Shown piece after piece: positions 1 through 5,207 of a DNA stretch of 6,795 bases. The notes beneath the pieces were generated by a model, which was not told the origin of the DNA, searched no databases, and saw only the letters and a program-made list of their open reading frames with translations. The DNA comes from Desulfovibrio sp. (GTDB taxonomy: Bacteria; Desulfobacterota; Desulfovibrionia; Desulfovibrionales; Desulfovibrionaceae): positions 1-6,795 of the forward strand of contig JAITEY010000204.1 of the NCBI GenBank assembly GCA_031281815.1. The letters are read 5' to 3'. Numbering within the stretch: position 1 is the stretch's first letter; the number at the start of each line of letters is the position of its first letter. The position numbers were made by a program, and so were the translations under genes.

Positions 1-120
1 GCAAGCCGCGAAGCCGATATGTCGGTGATACGCGACAAGCTCTCCCCGTTCCGGGAAGAACTCATAGCGCTCACGACGCGGATCGGCGCGGCTTTGAAAC
101 CGGTGCGAGACGGAGACTGA
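1..120 (+). CDS. C-terminal end of an unidentified protein, interrupted by TGA
   Basis: Reading frame 1 is open from the window edge to a TGA at 118-120 and encodes 39 residues, starting ASREADMSVIRDKLSPFREE and ending KPVRDGD. The composition is helical and charged, as in the end of a signalling protein, but nothing diagnostic is present. The 5' part lies outside the window. The notable point is that the same frame continues without another stop from 121 to 378 and keeps a helical, protein-like composition. The TGA therefore probably cuts one longer protein rather than ending it naturally. I cannot name the family from this fragment; a sensor-kinase-like or response-regulator-like protein is a guess based on the continuation after the stop. 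Confidence 0.6.
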   Translation, partial: ASREADMSVIRDKLSPFREELIALTTRIGAALKPVRDGD

Positions 121-153
121 GAAAAGCAAAACGAACCGAAAATTGAGAAAGAG

Positions 154-378
154 TTGGCGTGCCTGCAGGAAGCCCTGAAAGAGATAGAGATCGATGCGAT
201 AGATGCGGCGCTGGCGAGGCTGCAAGCTCTCCCGGTGACCGGCAGAACACATATTGCGATATCCGAAATTGCGAATTTTATCTTATTAGGGGAATTTCAA
301 AAGGCTGCTGAGTCTGTAATCGGCCTGCGCAGGCAAAGCGATGTACCCAAATCAGGTGACGGCCAAACGCAGCTTTGA
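154..378 (+). CDS. Small ORF, probably the severed C-terminal tail of the preceding gene
   Basis: This ORF of 74 residues has a possible TTG start at 154 and a TGA stop at 376-378. It is in the same frame as the ORF that ends at 120, and the 11 codons between 121 and 153 are also open. The sequence is a run of amphipathic helices (LKEIEIDAIDAALARLQALP, then ISEIANFILLGEFQKAAESV). It resembles, from memory, the short helical tails after the receiver domain of some bacterial hybrid kinases. The weak purine stretch GAGAAAGAG directly before TTG could serve as a ribosome binding site, so independent translation is not excluded. I think a nonsense mutation that split one gene is more likely. The codons for the FILLGEF segment are AT-rich (TTA TTA GGG GAA) and coincide with an inverted copy of the intergenic repeat motif at 279-292. 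The last 15 or so residues (SDVPKSGDGQTQL) look unconserved. Confidence 0.45.
   Translation: MACLQEALKEIEIDAIDAALARLQALPVTGRTHIAISEIANFILLGEFQKAAESVIGLRRQSDVPKSGDGQTQL
279..292 (-). repeat. Inverted core copy of the CCCCTAAT motif inside a coding frame
   Basis: On the plus strand the sequence is TATCTTATTAGGGG. It matches 13 of 14 positions of the core drawn from the four downstream copies when those are read on the minus strand (TATCCTATTAGGGG). It is the only copy found with TTAGGGG on the plus strand. It lies inside the frame at 154-378 and encodes part of FILLGEF, so the match could be a coding coincidence. Confidence 0.4.
323..334. repeat. 12-bp perfect palindrome
   Basis: GCCTGCGCAGGC reads identically on both strands. 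It sits inside the tail ORF (GLRRQ region), 46 bp before the CCCCTAAA motif at 380. Compact hairpins also precede the other motif copies, but the spacing here is shorter. It may be chance in GC-rich coding sequence. Confidence 0.35.
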
Positions 379-379
379 T

Positions 380-393
380 CCCCTAAAAAGATA
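380..393 (+). repeat. Degenerate copy of the CCCCTAAT motif (core only)
   Basis: CCCCTAAAAAGATA matches the copy at 5116 (CCCCTAACAGGATA) at 12 of 14 positions and starts 2 bp after the stop codon at 376-378. The T-rich middle and CCTGTTT end of the full copies are absent. It has the same orientation as the four full copies, so with the copy at 3792 it would bracket the kinase gene. Assignment is moderate because only the core is kept. Confidence 0.45.
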
Positions 394-704
394 GCCTAAT
401 GGAAACCGATGTGGTAGTATGGAGGCAGGCGGAGGTACTATGCAATGTCATGTAAACCCTATACGGATGATAAATCTGCAATGTCCAATGCATTTTCAAG
501 CGCGGTGTGTCTTTGCAATAATGAATGGTATTATCATTTTAGGTAAATGGGTCGCCTAAACAGAACCTAATAATCCAACTTATGAACGTGGATGCCCTCC
601 AACGGATATCGACGTAAACGCGACCTTGAACGGCGCGACAAAGTACAAGGAAGTTTTGGAAATTTAAGGAGTTATTCCGCGACTGAATGCAGGAACGTCC
701 GCAT

Positions 705-710
705 GAGGAG
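705..710 (+). promoter_or_regulatory. Ribosome binding site that sets the kinase start
   Basis: GAGGAG lies 7 nt before ATG at 718-720. The upstream in-frame ATG at 592 has no such site. The peptide after 718 begins as a typical signal peptide, so 718 is the better start. Confidence 0.8.
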
Positions 711-717
711 TTCCATC

Positions 718-3624
718 ATGACCGCCAAATACTTTTCAGTCTTTGTCCTGGCCTGCCTGCTGCTCGTCCTGCGGCCGGACTGCCCGCACGCGAAGACGCC
801 GCCGAAATACCCGGTGTTTCGCATATACACGGATATTCCCGGCGTTACCGCGGAAGAAATCGCCGCCATAGAAGCCCTGAAAAAACGCCGCGCCGGCTTC
901 ACTCTCGCCATGACCCTCACAACGGAGTCCTTCTACAAGGACGACGGGACCATAGGCGGGTTCAGCAGCCTGTTCTGTGCCGGACTGTCCGGATTGTTCG
1001 GCGTACCCTTTAAGCCGAAGATCGTGGAATGGGACGCGCTTGTTGCGGGACTGGACTCCCGCGAGTTCGATTTCACAGGAGAATTGACGGCAACCCCCGA
1101 GCGCCGGAAAACCTATTACATGACCGACGCCATCGCCGAACGGTCCATCATTTACTTCCGGCTTGCAGGCAGCGGGAAATTATCCGAACAGACAGCTCCA
1201 CAACGTCTGCGCTTCGCGTTCCTGCAGGGTGCCACTACCGCCGGCATTCTACGCGAGACCGCCGAAATACCCTTTGCCGCCACTTATGTGAAGAACTACA
1301 ACGAAGCCGCCGCACTGCTGCGCGAGAAAGCCGTCGACGCATTTTTCGGTGAAAGTCCCTCCGAAGCGGCCTTTGGCGTTTACACCGACATCACAGCGAA
1401 GGAATACTTTCCACCGATCTACTCGCCGGTTTCCCTTTCCACCGCCGACCCCGAACTCGCTCCCGTTATCGGCGTACTGCAGAAATATCTGGAACAGGGT
1501 GCCGTTTACCACCTGACGGAGTTGTATAATCGGGGAGAAGACGAATACCGGAAACACAAATTCTTCCTTCAACTCGACGAGGAAGAACAAGCCTATGTCC
1601 GCGCGCACGGTGATGAGCGGAAGATACCCATCGCGGTGGAATACGACAATTATCCCTTCAGCTTCTATAACACGGCGGAGCGGGAATGGCAGGGCATCGC
1701 CCTTGACGTGCTGCATGAAATCAGTGCGCTTTCCGGGCTTTCCTTTGCGGTCGTGAATGATCCCGGCACGGATTGGTCGGAACTGCTCGGCGCGTTGACG
1801 GAGGGGAAAGCGGCCCTGGTCGCGGAGTTGATTCCCACCAAGGAACGCCTGGGGCACTTTCTTTGGCCGGAGACGCCGTACAGCACCGACAATTTCGCTC
1901 TTATCTCCCGTGCTGAACATGAGAACATCAAAGTCAACCAGATACTTTACTCCTCGGTGGCTCTCCCCAAAGGCACCGCCTATGAGGAAATTTTTGATCG
2001 TTGGTTTCCCAACCACCGACACACCATACGCTTTGATTCCCAGGATGCGTGCTTCGCCGCGCTGGAAAAGGGTGAAGTGGATTTCGTCATGGCCGGTCGC
2101 TTCCTGATGCTGCAAATGACGCACTTCCGGGAGATGCCTTGGTTCAAGGTGAACATCCAGTTCGCAAACACCTATTCCTCATCCTTCGGCCTGAACAAAA
2201 ACGAGACAACGCTCTGTTCCATTATCGGCAAGGCGCAAAAATCGGTTGACACGGAAAGGATTGTCGACCAGTGGACCCGCCGCGTGTTCGACTACAACGC
2301 CCGGCTTGCGCGCACCCGGCTGCCCTACATCGTAGGGCTGACCGCCATGTTGGCCGTGGTCATGGCGCTTCTGCTCGTGCTTTTGCAGCGCAGCAGGCGT
2401 TTTGCCGCGGAACTGGCAGTGCAGGTCGAGGTCGCCGCAAAGGCATCCCAGGCGAAGAGCGAGTTTCTGTCCCGCATGAGCCACGAAATACGCACGCCCA
2501 TGAATGTCGTCGTCGGCCTTGCCGAGGTGCTGCTTCAGCGCGATTTGACCCCGGACGCCGCAAACGATGCTCGGTACATCAAGCAGGCCGGCATCAGTCT
2601 GCTCTCCATTATCAACGATATTTTGGACTTCTCGAAAATTGAAGCGGGCAGGATGGATATTGTCGACGTGGAGTATGCGTTAAGTGCCCTGATTCACGAT
2701 GTGGAAGACATCATACGGTTCAGGATTGCCGACAAGCCAGTCGCCTTCACCACCCATGTCGCCGTCGGTTTACCCGACAGGCTGCGCGGCGATATGAACC
2801 GCATCAGGCAGATATTGCTTAACCTGCTCGACAACGCCGTCAAGTATACCCATCGGGGTTCCGTCACCTTCAGCGTTTTCGGCGCTAAGCAGGAAGACGG
2901 CAGGATACTGCTTACTTTCGAGGTGGCCGATACGGGGATCGGCATCCGGCCGGAAGACAAGGGGCAACTGTTCAGCAGCTTCACACGGGTGGACAGTCGC
3001 ATTAATCAGAGTATTGAAGGAACGGGTCTCGGATTGACCATAGCCCGCAGCCTGTGCAAAGCGATGGGCGGCGATATCTCGGTAACCAGTGAATACGGAA
3101 AAGGTTCCGTCTTTACGGCCGTGCTGATCCAGAGAGTGGTTGAGCGGCCGCCGCAGGGTGCCGATGCGCGGGTCAAGACGCGGAAAATCACGTTTATCGC
3201 GCCGGAGGCCGATGTGCTGGTTGTCGACGATTTGCGCGGCAACCTGTTGGTGGCGGAGGGTTTGCTTGCCCCCTACCGGATGCGTCTCTTTACCTGCTTG
3301 AACGGGCGCGAAGCCGTCGACCTGATTAAGAAGCGCCCCTTTGATCTCGTGTTGATGGATCACATGATGCCGGAGATGGACGGAGTGGAGGCGACGCTTA
3401 CCGTCAGGGCTCTTGCCGAGGAGCGTTGCCGGACTATGCCCGTCGTCGCGCTGACGGCCAATGCCGTGACCGGTATGCGGGAGATGTTCCTGGAGAACGG
3501 GTTTAATGATTTTCTGTCGAAGCCCATAGATATGGACCAATTGGACAAGGTGTTGACGCAATGGATTCCCGCCCGTAAGCGCCGCACTCTCCCAGTGGAT
3601 GCCTCCGGTGGCGGAACTTCATAA
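718..3624 (+). CDS. Membrane-bound hybrid sensor histidine kinase with two periplasmic solute-binding-like domains
   Basis: A 968-residue protein that should sense a periplasmic ligand, autophosphorylate a histidine and pass the phosphate to its own receiver domain. Order: signal peptide (MTAKYFSVFVLACLLLVL, residues 1-25); a first solute-binding-like domain (about 30-290); a second beginning KIPIAVEYDNYPFSF (about 302-530); one membrane helix (about 537-557); a HisKA dimerisation helix with SHEIRTPMN, phospho-acceptor His589; and an ATPase with N box (Asn702, Asn706), G1 box DTGIGI (Asp738) and G2 box GTGLGL (about 768-773). The receiver has acidic Asp837/Asp838, phospho-acceptor Asp881 in LMDHMMPEMDG, Thr913 and Lys935. 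All catalytic residues are present. There is no Hpt domain, so the phosphate probably goes to a separate Hpt protein or regulator that is not in this window. The layout is EvgS/BvgS-like. The in-frame extension from 592 lacks a ribosome binding site. The gene ends 6 bp into the convergent ORF at 3619. The ligand cannot be inferred. Confidence 0.93.
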   Translation: MTAKYFSVFVLACLLLVLRPDCPHAKTPPKYPVFRIYTDIPGVTAEEIAAIEALKKRRAGFTLAMTLTTESFYKDDGTIGGFSSLFCAGLSGLFGVPFKPKIVEWDALVAGLDSREFDFTGELTATPERRKTYYMTDAIAERSIIYFRLAGSGKLSEQTAPQRLRFAFLQGATTAGILRETAEIPFAATYVKNYNEAAALLREKAVDAFFGESPSEAAFGVYTDITAKEYFPPIYSPVSLSTADPELAPVIGVLQKYLEQGAVYHLTELYNRGEDEYRKHKFFLQLDEEEQAYVRAHGDERKIPIAVEYDNYPFSFYNTAEREWQGIALDVLHEISALSGLSFAVVNDPGTDWSELLGALTEGKAALVAELIPTKERLGHFLWPETPYSTDNFALISRAEHENIKVNQILYSSVALPKGTAYEEIFDRWFPNHRHTIRFDSQDACFAALEKGEVDFVMAGRFLMLQMTHFREMPWFKVNIQFANTYSSSFGLNKNETTLCSIIGKAQKSVDTERIVDQWTRRVFDYNARLARTRLPYIVGLTAMLAVVMALLLVLLQRSRRFAAELAVQVEVAAKASQAKSEFLSRMSHEIRTPMNVVVGLAEVLLQRDLTPDAANDARYIKQAGISLLSIINDILDFSKIEAGRMDIVDVEYALSALIHDVEDIIRFRIADKPVAFTTHVAVGLPDRLRGDMNRIRQILLNLLDNAVKYTHRGSVTFSVFGAKQEDGRILLTFEVADTGIGIRPEDKGQLFSSFTRVDSRINQSIEGTGLGLTIARSLCKAMGGDISVTSEYGKGSVFTAVLIQRVVERPPQGADARVKTRKITFIAPEADVLVVDDLRGNLLVAEGLLAPYRMRLFTCLNGREAVDLIKKRPFDLVLMDHMMPEMDGVEATLTVRALAEERCRTMPVVALTANAVTGMREMFLENGFNDFLSKPIDMDQLDKVLTQWIPARKRRTLPVDASGGGTS

Positions 3625-3906
3625 CGCGGTGGCGGTTGTCAACGCAAAGAAAGGAGCGGCGGGACTGCAGGTGAAAATGTAACGGAGGAAGGCAAAGTGG
3701 CCCACCGCCTTATCTTTGCTGATCCATTCAAGCATGGGCATAAGGACATCCTCGGCGAAAGGCCAGGTCTCGCGCGGATATACCCGAATTTCCCCTAATA
3801 GATTTTTTTCCAGTGTCCTGTTTACGTCCGCCGGCAGGCCCGTAAATACACCCTTCGGACAAATCGAGCTTGCTTCAAGCCGGTGGCCGGGAGAATTAAG
3901 CAGCAA
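3619..3906 (-). CDS. Short hypothetical ORF, probably a gene fragment joined to a repeat
   Basis: The open frame gives 95 residues, but only about the last 60 (YPRETWPFAEDVLMPMLEW through the end TTATAL) look like real protein. They have balanced composition and mostly C or G in the third codon position. The first 30 or so residues are translated from the 170-bp folded repeat at 3813-3982 and the motif at 3792 (giving the segment EKNLLGEIR), so the TTG start at 3906 is doubtful. No good start codon with a ribosome binding site is visible after the repeat. The TGA stop lies at 3619-3621, and the last 6 bp overlap the end of the convergent kinase gene. I do not recognise the family. The simplest reading is the C-terminal remnant of a gene whose 5' part was replaced when the repeat arrived or recombined. 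A real short cassette gene that borrows its start from the repeat is the alternative. Confidence 0.35.
   Translation of the reverse strand: MLLNSPGHRLEASSICPKGVFTGLPADVNRTLEKNLLGEIRVYPRETWPFAEDVLMPMLEWISKDKAVGHFAFLRYIFTCSPAAPFFALTTATAL
3792..3824 (+). repeat. CCCCTAAT motif, copy A1
   Basis: CCCCTAAT at 3792-3799, then a T-rich stretch, then CCTGTTT at 3817-3823. The copies at 3995 and 5116 align without gaps over 33 bp, and the copy at 5494 aligns with 2 extra bases. The right part overlaps the left end box (GTGTCCT at 3813) of the folded element A. Confidence 0.7.
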
Positions 3907-3982
3907 TTTCGTTGCGACGCAGTGATATCCGCGTGTCTTCGTCGAACAGGGCGATTCGTGGACAAGGACTTTTGTAGGACAC
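3813..3982. repeat. Folded repeat element A with paired end boxes (attC-like architecture)
   Basis: A 170-bp element bounded by GTGTCCT (3813-3819) and AGGACAC (3976-3982). Inside each end, after a non-matching 6-nt spacer, lie GTCC (3826-3829) and GGAC (3966-3969). Folded, this gives a 7-bp stem, an internal loop of 6 on 6 and a 4-bp stem. An inner hairpin GCAA-TTTCG-TTGC lies at 3903-3915. The segment 3901-3982 aligns without a gap to 5005-5086 of element B, with about 46 of 82 identical. No flanking target duplication is seen. The outer box/spacer/inner box pattern resembles integron attC sites, but the box sequence differs from GTTRRRY. It could instead be a non-autonomous mobile repeat or a structured RNA. 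Confidence 0.65.
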
Positions 3983-3994
3983 CGCGTTTGCGCT

Positions 3995-4027
3995 CCCCTA
4001 ATGGAATATCTTTCGGCACGCTGTAGA
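3995..4027 (+). repeat. CCCCTAAT motif, copy A2
   Basis: CCCCTAAT at 3995-4002 followed by GGAATATCTTTCGGCAC. It shares 23 of 33 positions with the copy at 5116. It begins 13 bp to the right of the folded element A and lies beyond the 3' end of the minus-strand toxin-like gene. With the copy at 5116 it brackets the toxin-antitoxin pair in direct orientation. Confidence 0.7.
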
Positions 4028-4032
4028 TGATT

Positions 4033-4040
4033 CAGGACAC
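4033..4040. repeat. Lone CAGGACAC box at the toxin stop codon
   Basis: This is an exact copy of the end box of the folded elements. On the minus strand it begins one base after the TGA of the toxin-like gene (TGA-A-GTGTCCTG). It has no inner GTCC partner. A site box placed right behind a stop codon is where integron cassettes carry the start of their attC. Confidence 0.5.
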
Positions 4041-4041
4041 T

Positions 4042-4287
4042 TCAGACAGAGATGTCGAAAACGCGAATGACTTTATCCGTGTCATCAATCTGGCAACAGA
4101 TAAAAAAGCTGCCGAAAACTGGATAGCCCCAAAATTTTCCACCGTGCCGAGTCCCGCCGTGCGAGCGGGGATTTTCAAGCGCTGAAACGGCTTCCAGAGT
4201 CGTCAATAAAGCTCTTCTGAGGTGAGGCATTGAAATGGAAGCGATTCTTTTTTCAAAGCCCTCCGCAAACTCAAGCCTGTAACGCAT
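4042..4287 (-). CDS. Small RelE/ParE-like protein, candidate toxin
   Basis: The protein has 81 residues and the usual length and layout of the RelE/ParE superfamily: a first strand (MRYRLEFA), two helices (FEKRIASI and LRRALLTTLEAVSAL), the turn ENPRSHGG, then a C-terminal sheet (KFWGYPVFGSFFICCQIDD, VIRVFDISV). Members of this superfamily cleave ribosome-bound mRNA or poison gyrase and are held by a partner antitoxin. Here the sheet is unusual. Where typical members carry arginines (the YR..R.G.YR pattern), this one reads GYPVFGSFFIC, so the usual basic residues are missing and activity may be lost or different. The ATG start at 4287 has AAAGGA upstream (4294-4299), 6 nt from the start. It overlaps the 3' end of the antitoxin-like gene by 17 bp, so the two are translationally coupled. 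It is second in the operon, and its stop is followed immediately by a GTGTCCTG box. Confidence 0.65.
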   Translation of the reverse strand: MRYRLEFAEGFEKRIASISMPHLRRALLTTLEAVSALENPRSHGGTRHGGKFWGYPVFGSFFICCQIDDTDKVIRVFDISV

Positions 4288-4801
4288 CCCATATCCTTTG
4301 GGGGTTAGCGGGAATAAAGGCTTTCTCTTTCAACTCCTCACATTTTTCGTCGAAATGGCGAATTTTCCGTACCAACGCGTTGTCGGCAAAAGCCTGAGCC
4401 ATTGCTTCACGGGGAATTGTTTTCTGGCTGCCGAAGTCACCCGGAAAATCCGCATGAGACATATCCCGCAAGGCCCATACGTTGAATCTGCCGTAAAAAG
4501 AGCGGACAGCTTCAAGGATAAAGCGCTTTTCGGGTGGGAACAAGGCTGCCGCGTGTTCGGCGTCAAGTCCTTCCGGATCGATGGCATCACGTCCGCAAGC
4601 TTTGTATTTGTCATAAAGCCGTTTAATAACAGGGCCATGCGTCCATGCCTCAATCTCATCGGTGAACAGCGTGCCTTCACCTAGGGCGAGCGAAACAGCT
4701 TGCGCATAAGCGCAAAGTTTCTGTAAGGATAGATTGCTGATACCGGTTTCAGGGTCGGCGGTTGCGATAAAATACTTGGCAACGTCAAAGCAGGTAGCCA
4801 C
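4271..4801 (-). CDS. Panacea/DUF4065 (SocA/GepA-like) antitoxin-type protein
   Basis: The protein has 176 residues. Panacea-domain proteins act as antitoxins that neutralise varied partner toxins in the cytoplasm; Caulobacter SocA is an example that delivers its toxin to ClpXP. Family features are the start ATCFDVAKYFIA, the core ISNLSLQKLCAYAQAVSLAL (21-40), EIEAWTHGPVIKRLYDKYK (49-67) and YGRFNVWALRDMSHAD (103-118). The length suits a full-length member. The GTG start at 4801 is chosen because AAGGAG (complement of 4809-4814) lies 7 nt upstream and the family begins with this segment. The frame is open further to ATG at 4870, but that extension (MRQNMAGLHRKEI...) has no family character. 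It is first in a two-gene operon with the small RelE-like protein and overlaps it by 17 bp. No DNA-binding domain is visible, so autoregulation is uncertain. The pair lies between two copies of the motif and next to folded element B. Confidence 0.85.
   Translation of the reverse strand: MATCFDVAKYFIATADPETGISNLSLQKLCAYAQAVSLALGEGTLFTDEIEAWTHGPVIKRLYDKYKACGRDAIDPEGLDAEHAAALFPPEKRFILEAVRSFYGRFNVWALRDMSHADFPGDFGSQKTIPREAMAQAFADNALVRKIRHFDEKCEELKEKAFIPANPQRIWDALQA
4294..4299 (-). promoter_or_regulatory. Ribosome binding site of the toxin-like gene
   Basis: AAAGGA on the minus strand, 6 nt before ATG at 4287 and inside the 3' end of the antitoxin-like gene. It supports the ATG start and independent initiation. 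Confidence 0.6.
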
Positions 4802-4808
4802 AATCGCT

Positions 4809-4814
4809 CTCCTT
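4809..4814 (-). promoter_or_regulatory. Ribosome binding site that sets the antitoxin start
   Basis: AAGGAG on the minus strand, 7 nt before the GTG at 4801. It decides in favour of this GTG over the upstream in-frame ATG at 4870. Confidence 0.75.
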
Positions 4815-4892
4815 GAAGTTAAAATCTGGAGAATTTCCTTCCTGTGTAATCCTGCCATATTTTGTCTCAAAAAGGCAAGCTCGAAAGAGATG

Positions 4893-5086
4893 GTGTCCTG
4901 AGGAAGTCACTCCCACAGCTTTGATAAAATATTGTATCCGCTTTCTTGGCGAAAATACAGGACCGCATGCTGGCGAATGGAGCTTAAATCCCGTTGGCGG
5001 GAATCGGCAATGCTCTTGCCGCGCAATCATATCGACGCATTGCGGCCGGGCCGCACGGGGTATGAGCCCGGACATTGACAGGACAC
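4893..5086. repeat. Folded repeat element B with paired end boxes (attC-like architecture)
   Basis: A 194-bp element bounded by GTGTCCT (4893-4899) and AGGACAC (5080-5086). Inner boxes GTCA (4906-4909) and GGAC (5070-5073) lie behind 6-nt spacers, as in element A. Further hairpins are GGCAA-TGCTC-TTGCC (5006-5020), at the position of the element A hairpin, and CGCAAT ... ATTGCG (5022-5027 with 5039-5044). CCGGGC ... GCCCGG lies at 5046-5051 with 5066-5071. CCGGAC ... GTCCGG (5068-5073 with 5093-5098) would compete with the end pairing. It lies between the antitoxin-like gene and the motif copy at 5116. I see no protein gene in it on either strand that I would trust. Confidence 0.65.
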
Positions 5087-5115
5087 GGCAACGTCCGGAA
5101 TCCGCAATCCGCACA

Positions 5116-5148
5116 CCCCTAACAGGATATTTTTCAGCACCCGGTTTT
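5116..5148 (+). repeat. CCCCTAAC motif, copy B
   Basis: CCCCTAACAGGATATTTTTC, then AGCAC and CCGGTTT at the position of CCTGTTT in copy A1. It lies 29 bp to the right of folded element B. Read on the minus strand the core is CCTGTTAGGGG, which includes GTTAGGG, one base away from the integron core rule GTTRRRY. Confidence 0.7.
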
Positions 5149-5165
5149 AGCCTCTAACGCCTGGG

Positions 5166-5207
5166 AAAGCCACCTGAAGCACGCAAAACTTTCAGGGGCT
5201 TTTCTTT
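5166..5207 (+). terminator. Rho-independent terminator on the plus strand
   Basis: AAAGCC (5166-5171) and CCTGAA (5173-5178), with one bulged A between them, pair fully with TTCAGG (5191-5196) and GGCTTT (5197-5202). The loop is about 12 nt, and the run TTTTCTTT (5200-5207) ends it. No plus-strand protein gene lies upstream for more than 1.5 kb, so it may end a non-coding transcript across element B and motif copy B, or protect the recombinase gene from read-through. Confidence 0.7.

Larger units (their letters stand above)
379..717. other. AT-richer intergenic region before the kinase gene
   Basis: About 340 bp without a convincing gene. The frame of the kinase is open back to 592, but that stretch lacks a ribosome binding site and codes for basic, unstructured sequence. 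Apart from the motif at 380, the region holds a 9-bp direct repeat TGCAATGTC (441-449 and 477-485), a small inverted repeat TAGTA/TACTA (414-418 and 436-440) and a dyad ATAAT/ATTAT (519-534). A weak promoter candidate is TTTCAA (494-499), a 17-nt spacer and AATAAT (517-522). No RNA gene is recognised. Confidence 0.5.

Noticed and set aside
592..717. In-frame extension of the kinase to an ATG at 592
   Set aside because: No ribosome binding site before 592, the added residues are basic and unstructured, and ATG at 718 has GAGGAG and is followed directly by a signal peptide.
1249..2124. Long minus-strand ORF of 291 codons inside the kinase gene
   Set aside because: It is an antisense shadow of a confidently identified gene with full domain content, and its own composition has no family signal. 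The same applies to the minus-strand ORF at 2770-3561.
3689..3711. Hairpin AAGGC ... GCCTT after the kinase gene as its terminator
   Set aside because: Short stem with an internal mismatch, no T-run after it, and it lies in the part of the minus-strand ORF that looks coding.
3813..3982. Element A as a simple MITE with target duplication
   Set aside because: No direct repeat was found flanking the GTGTCCT/AGGACAC ends at either element, though old insertions can lose it, so this is only partly excluded.
4298..4684. Plus-strand ORF of 128 codons opposite the antitoxin-like gene
   Set aside because: It is antisense to the Panacea-domain gene, whose motifs are clear, and it has no supporting start signal.
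3813..5086. Classical integron with standard attC sites
   Set aside because: The end box GTGTCCT does not fit GTTRRRY/RYYYAAC, the elements are longer than usual attC sites, and no IntI-specific extra helix is evident in the recombinase.
4785..5157. ORFs on both strands across element B (109 codons minus, 114 codons plus)
   Set aside because: Both are cysteine- and arginine-rich with no domain signal and cross the hairpins of the folded element. The resemblance of the minus-strand peptide to one from element A reflects the shared repeat DNA, not a shared protein.
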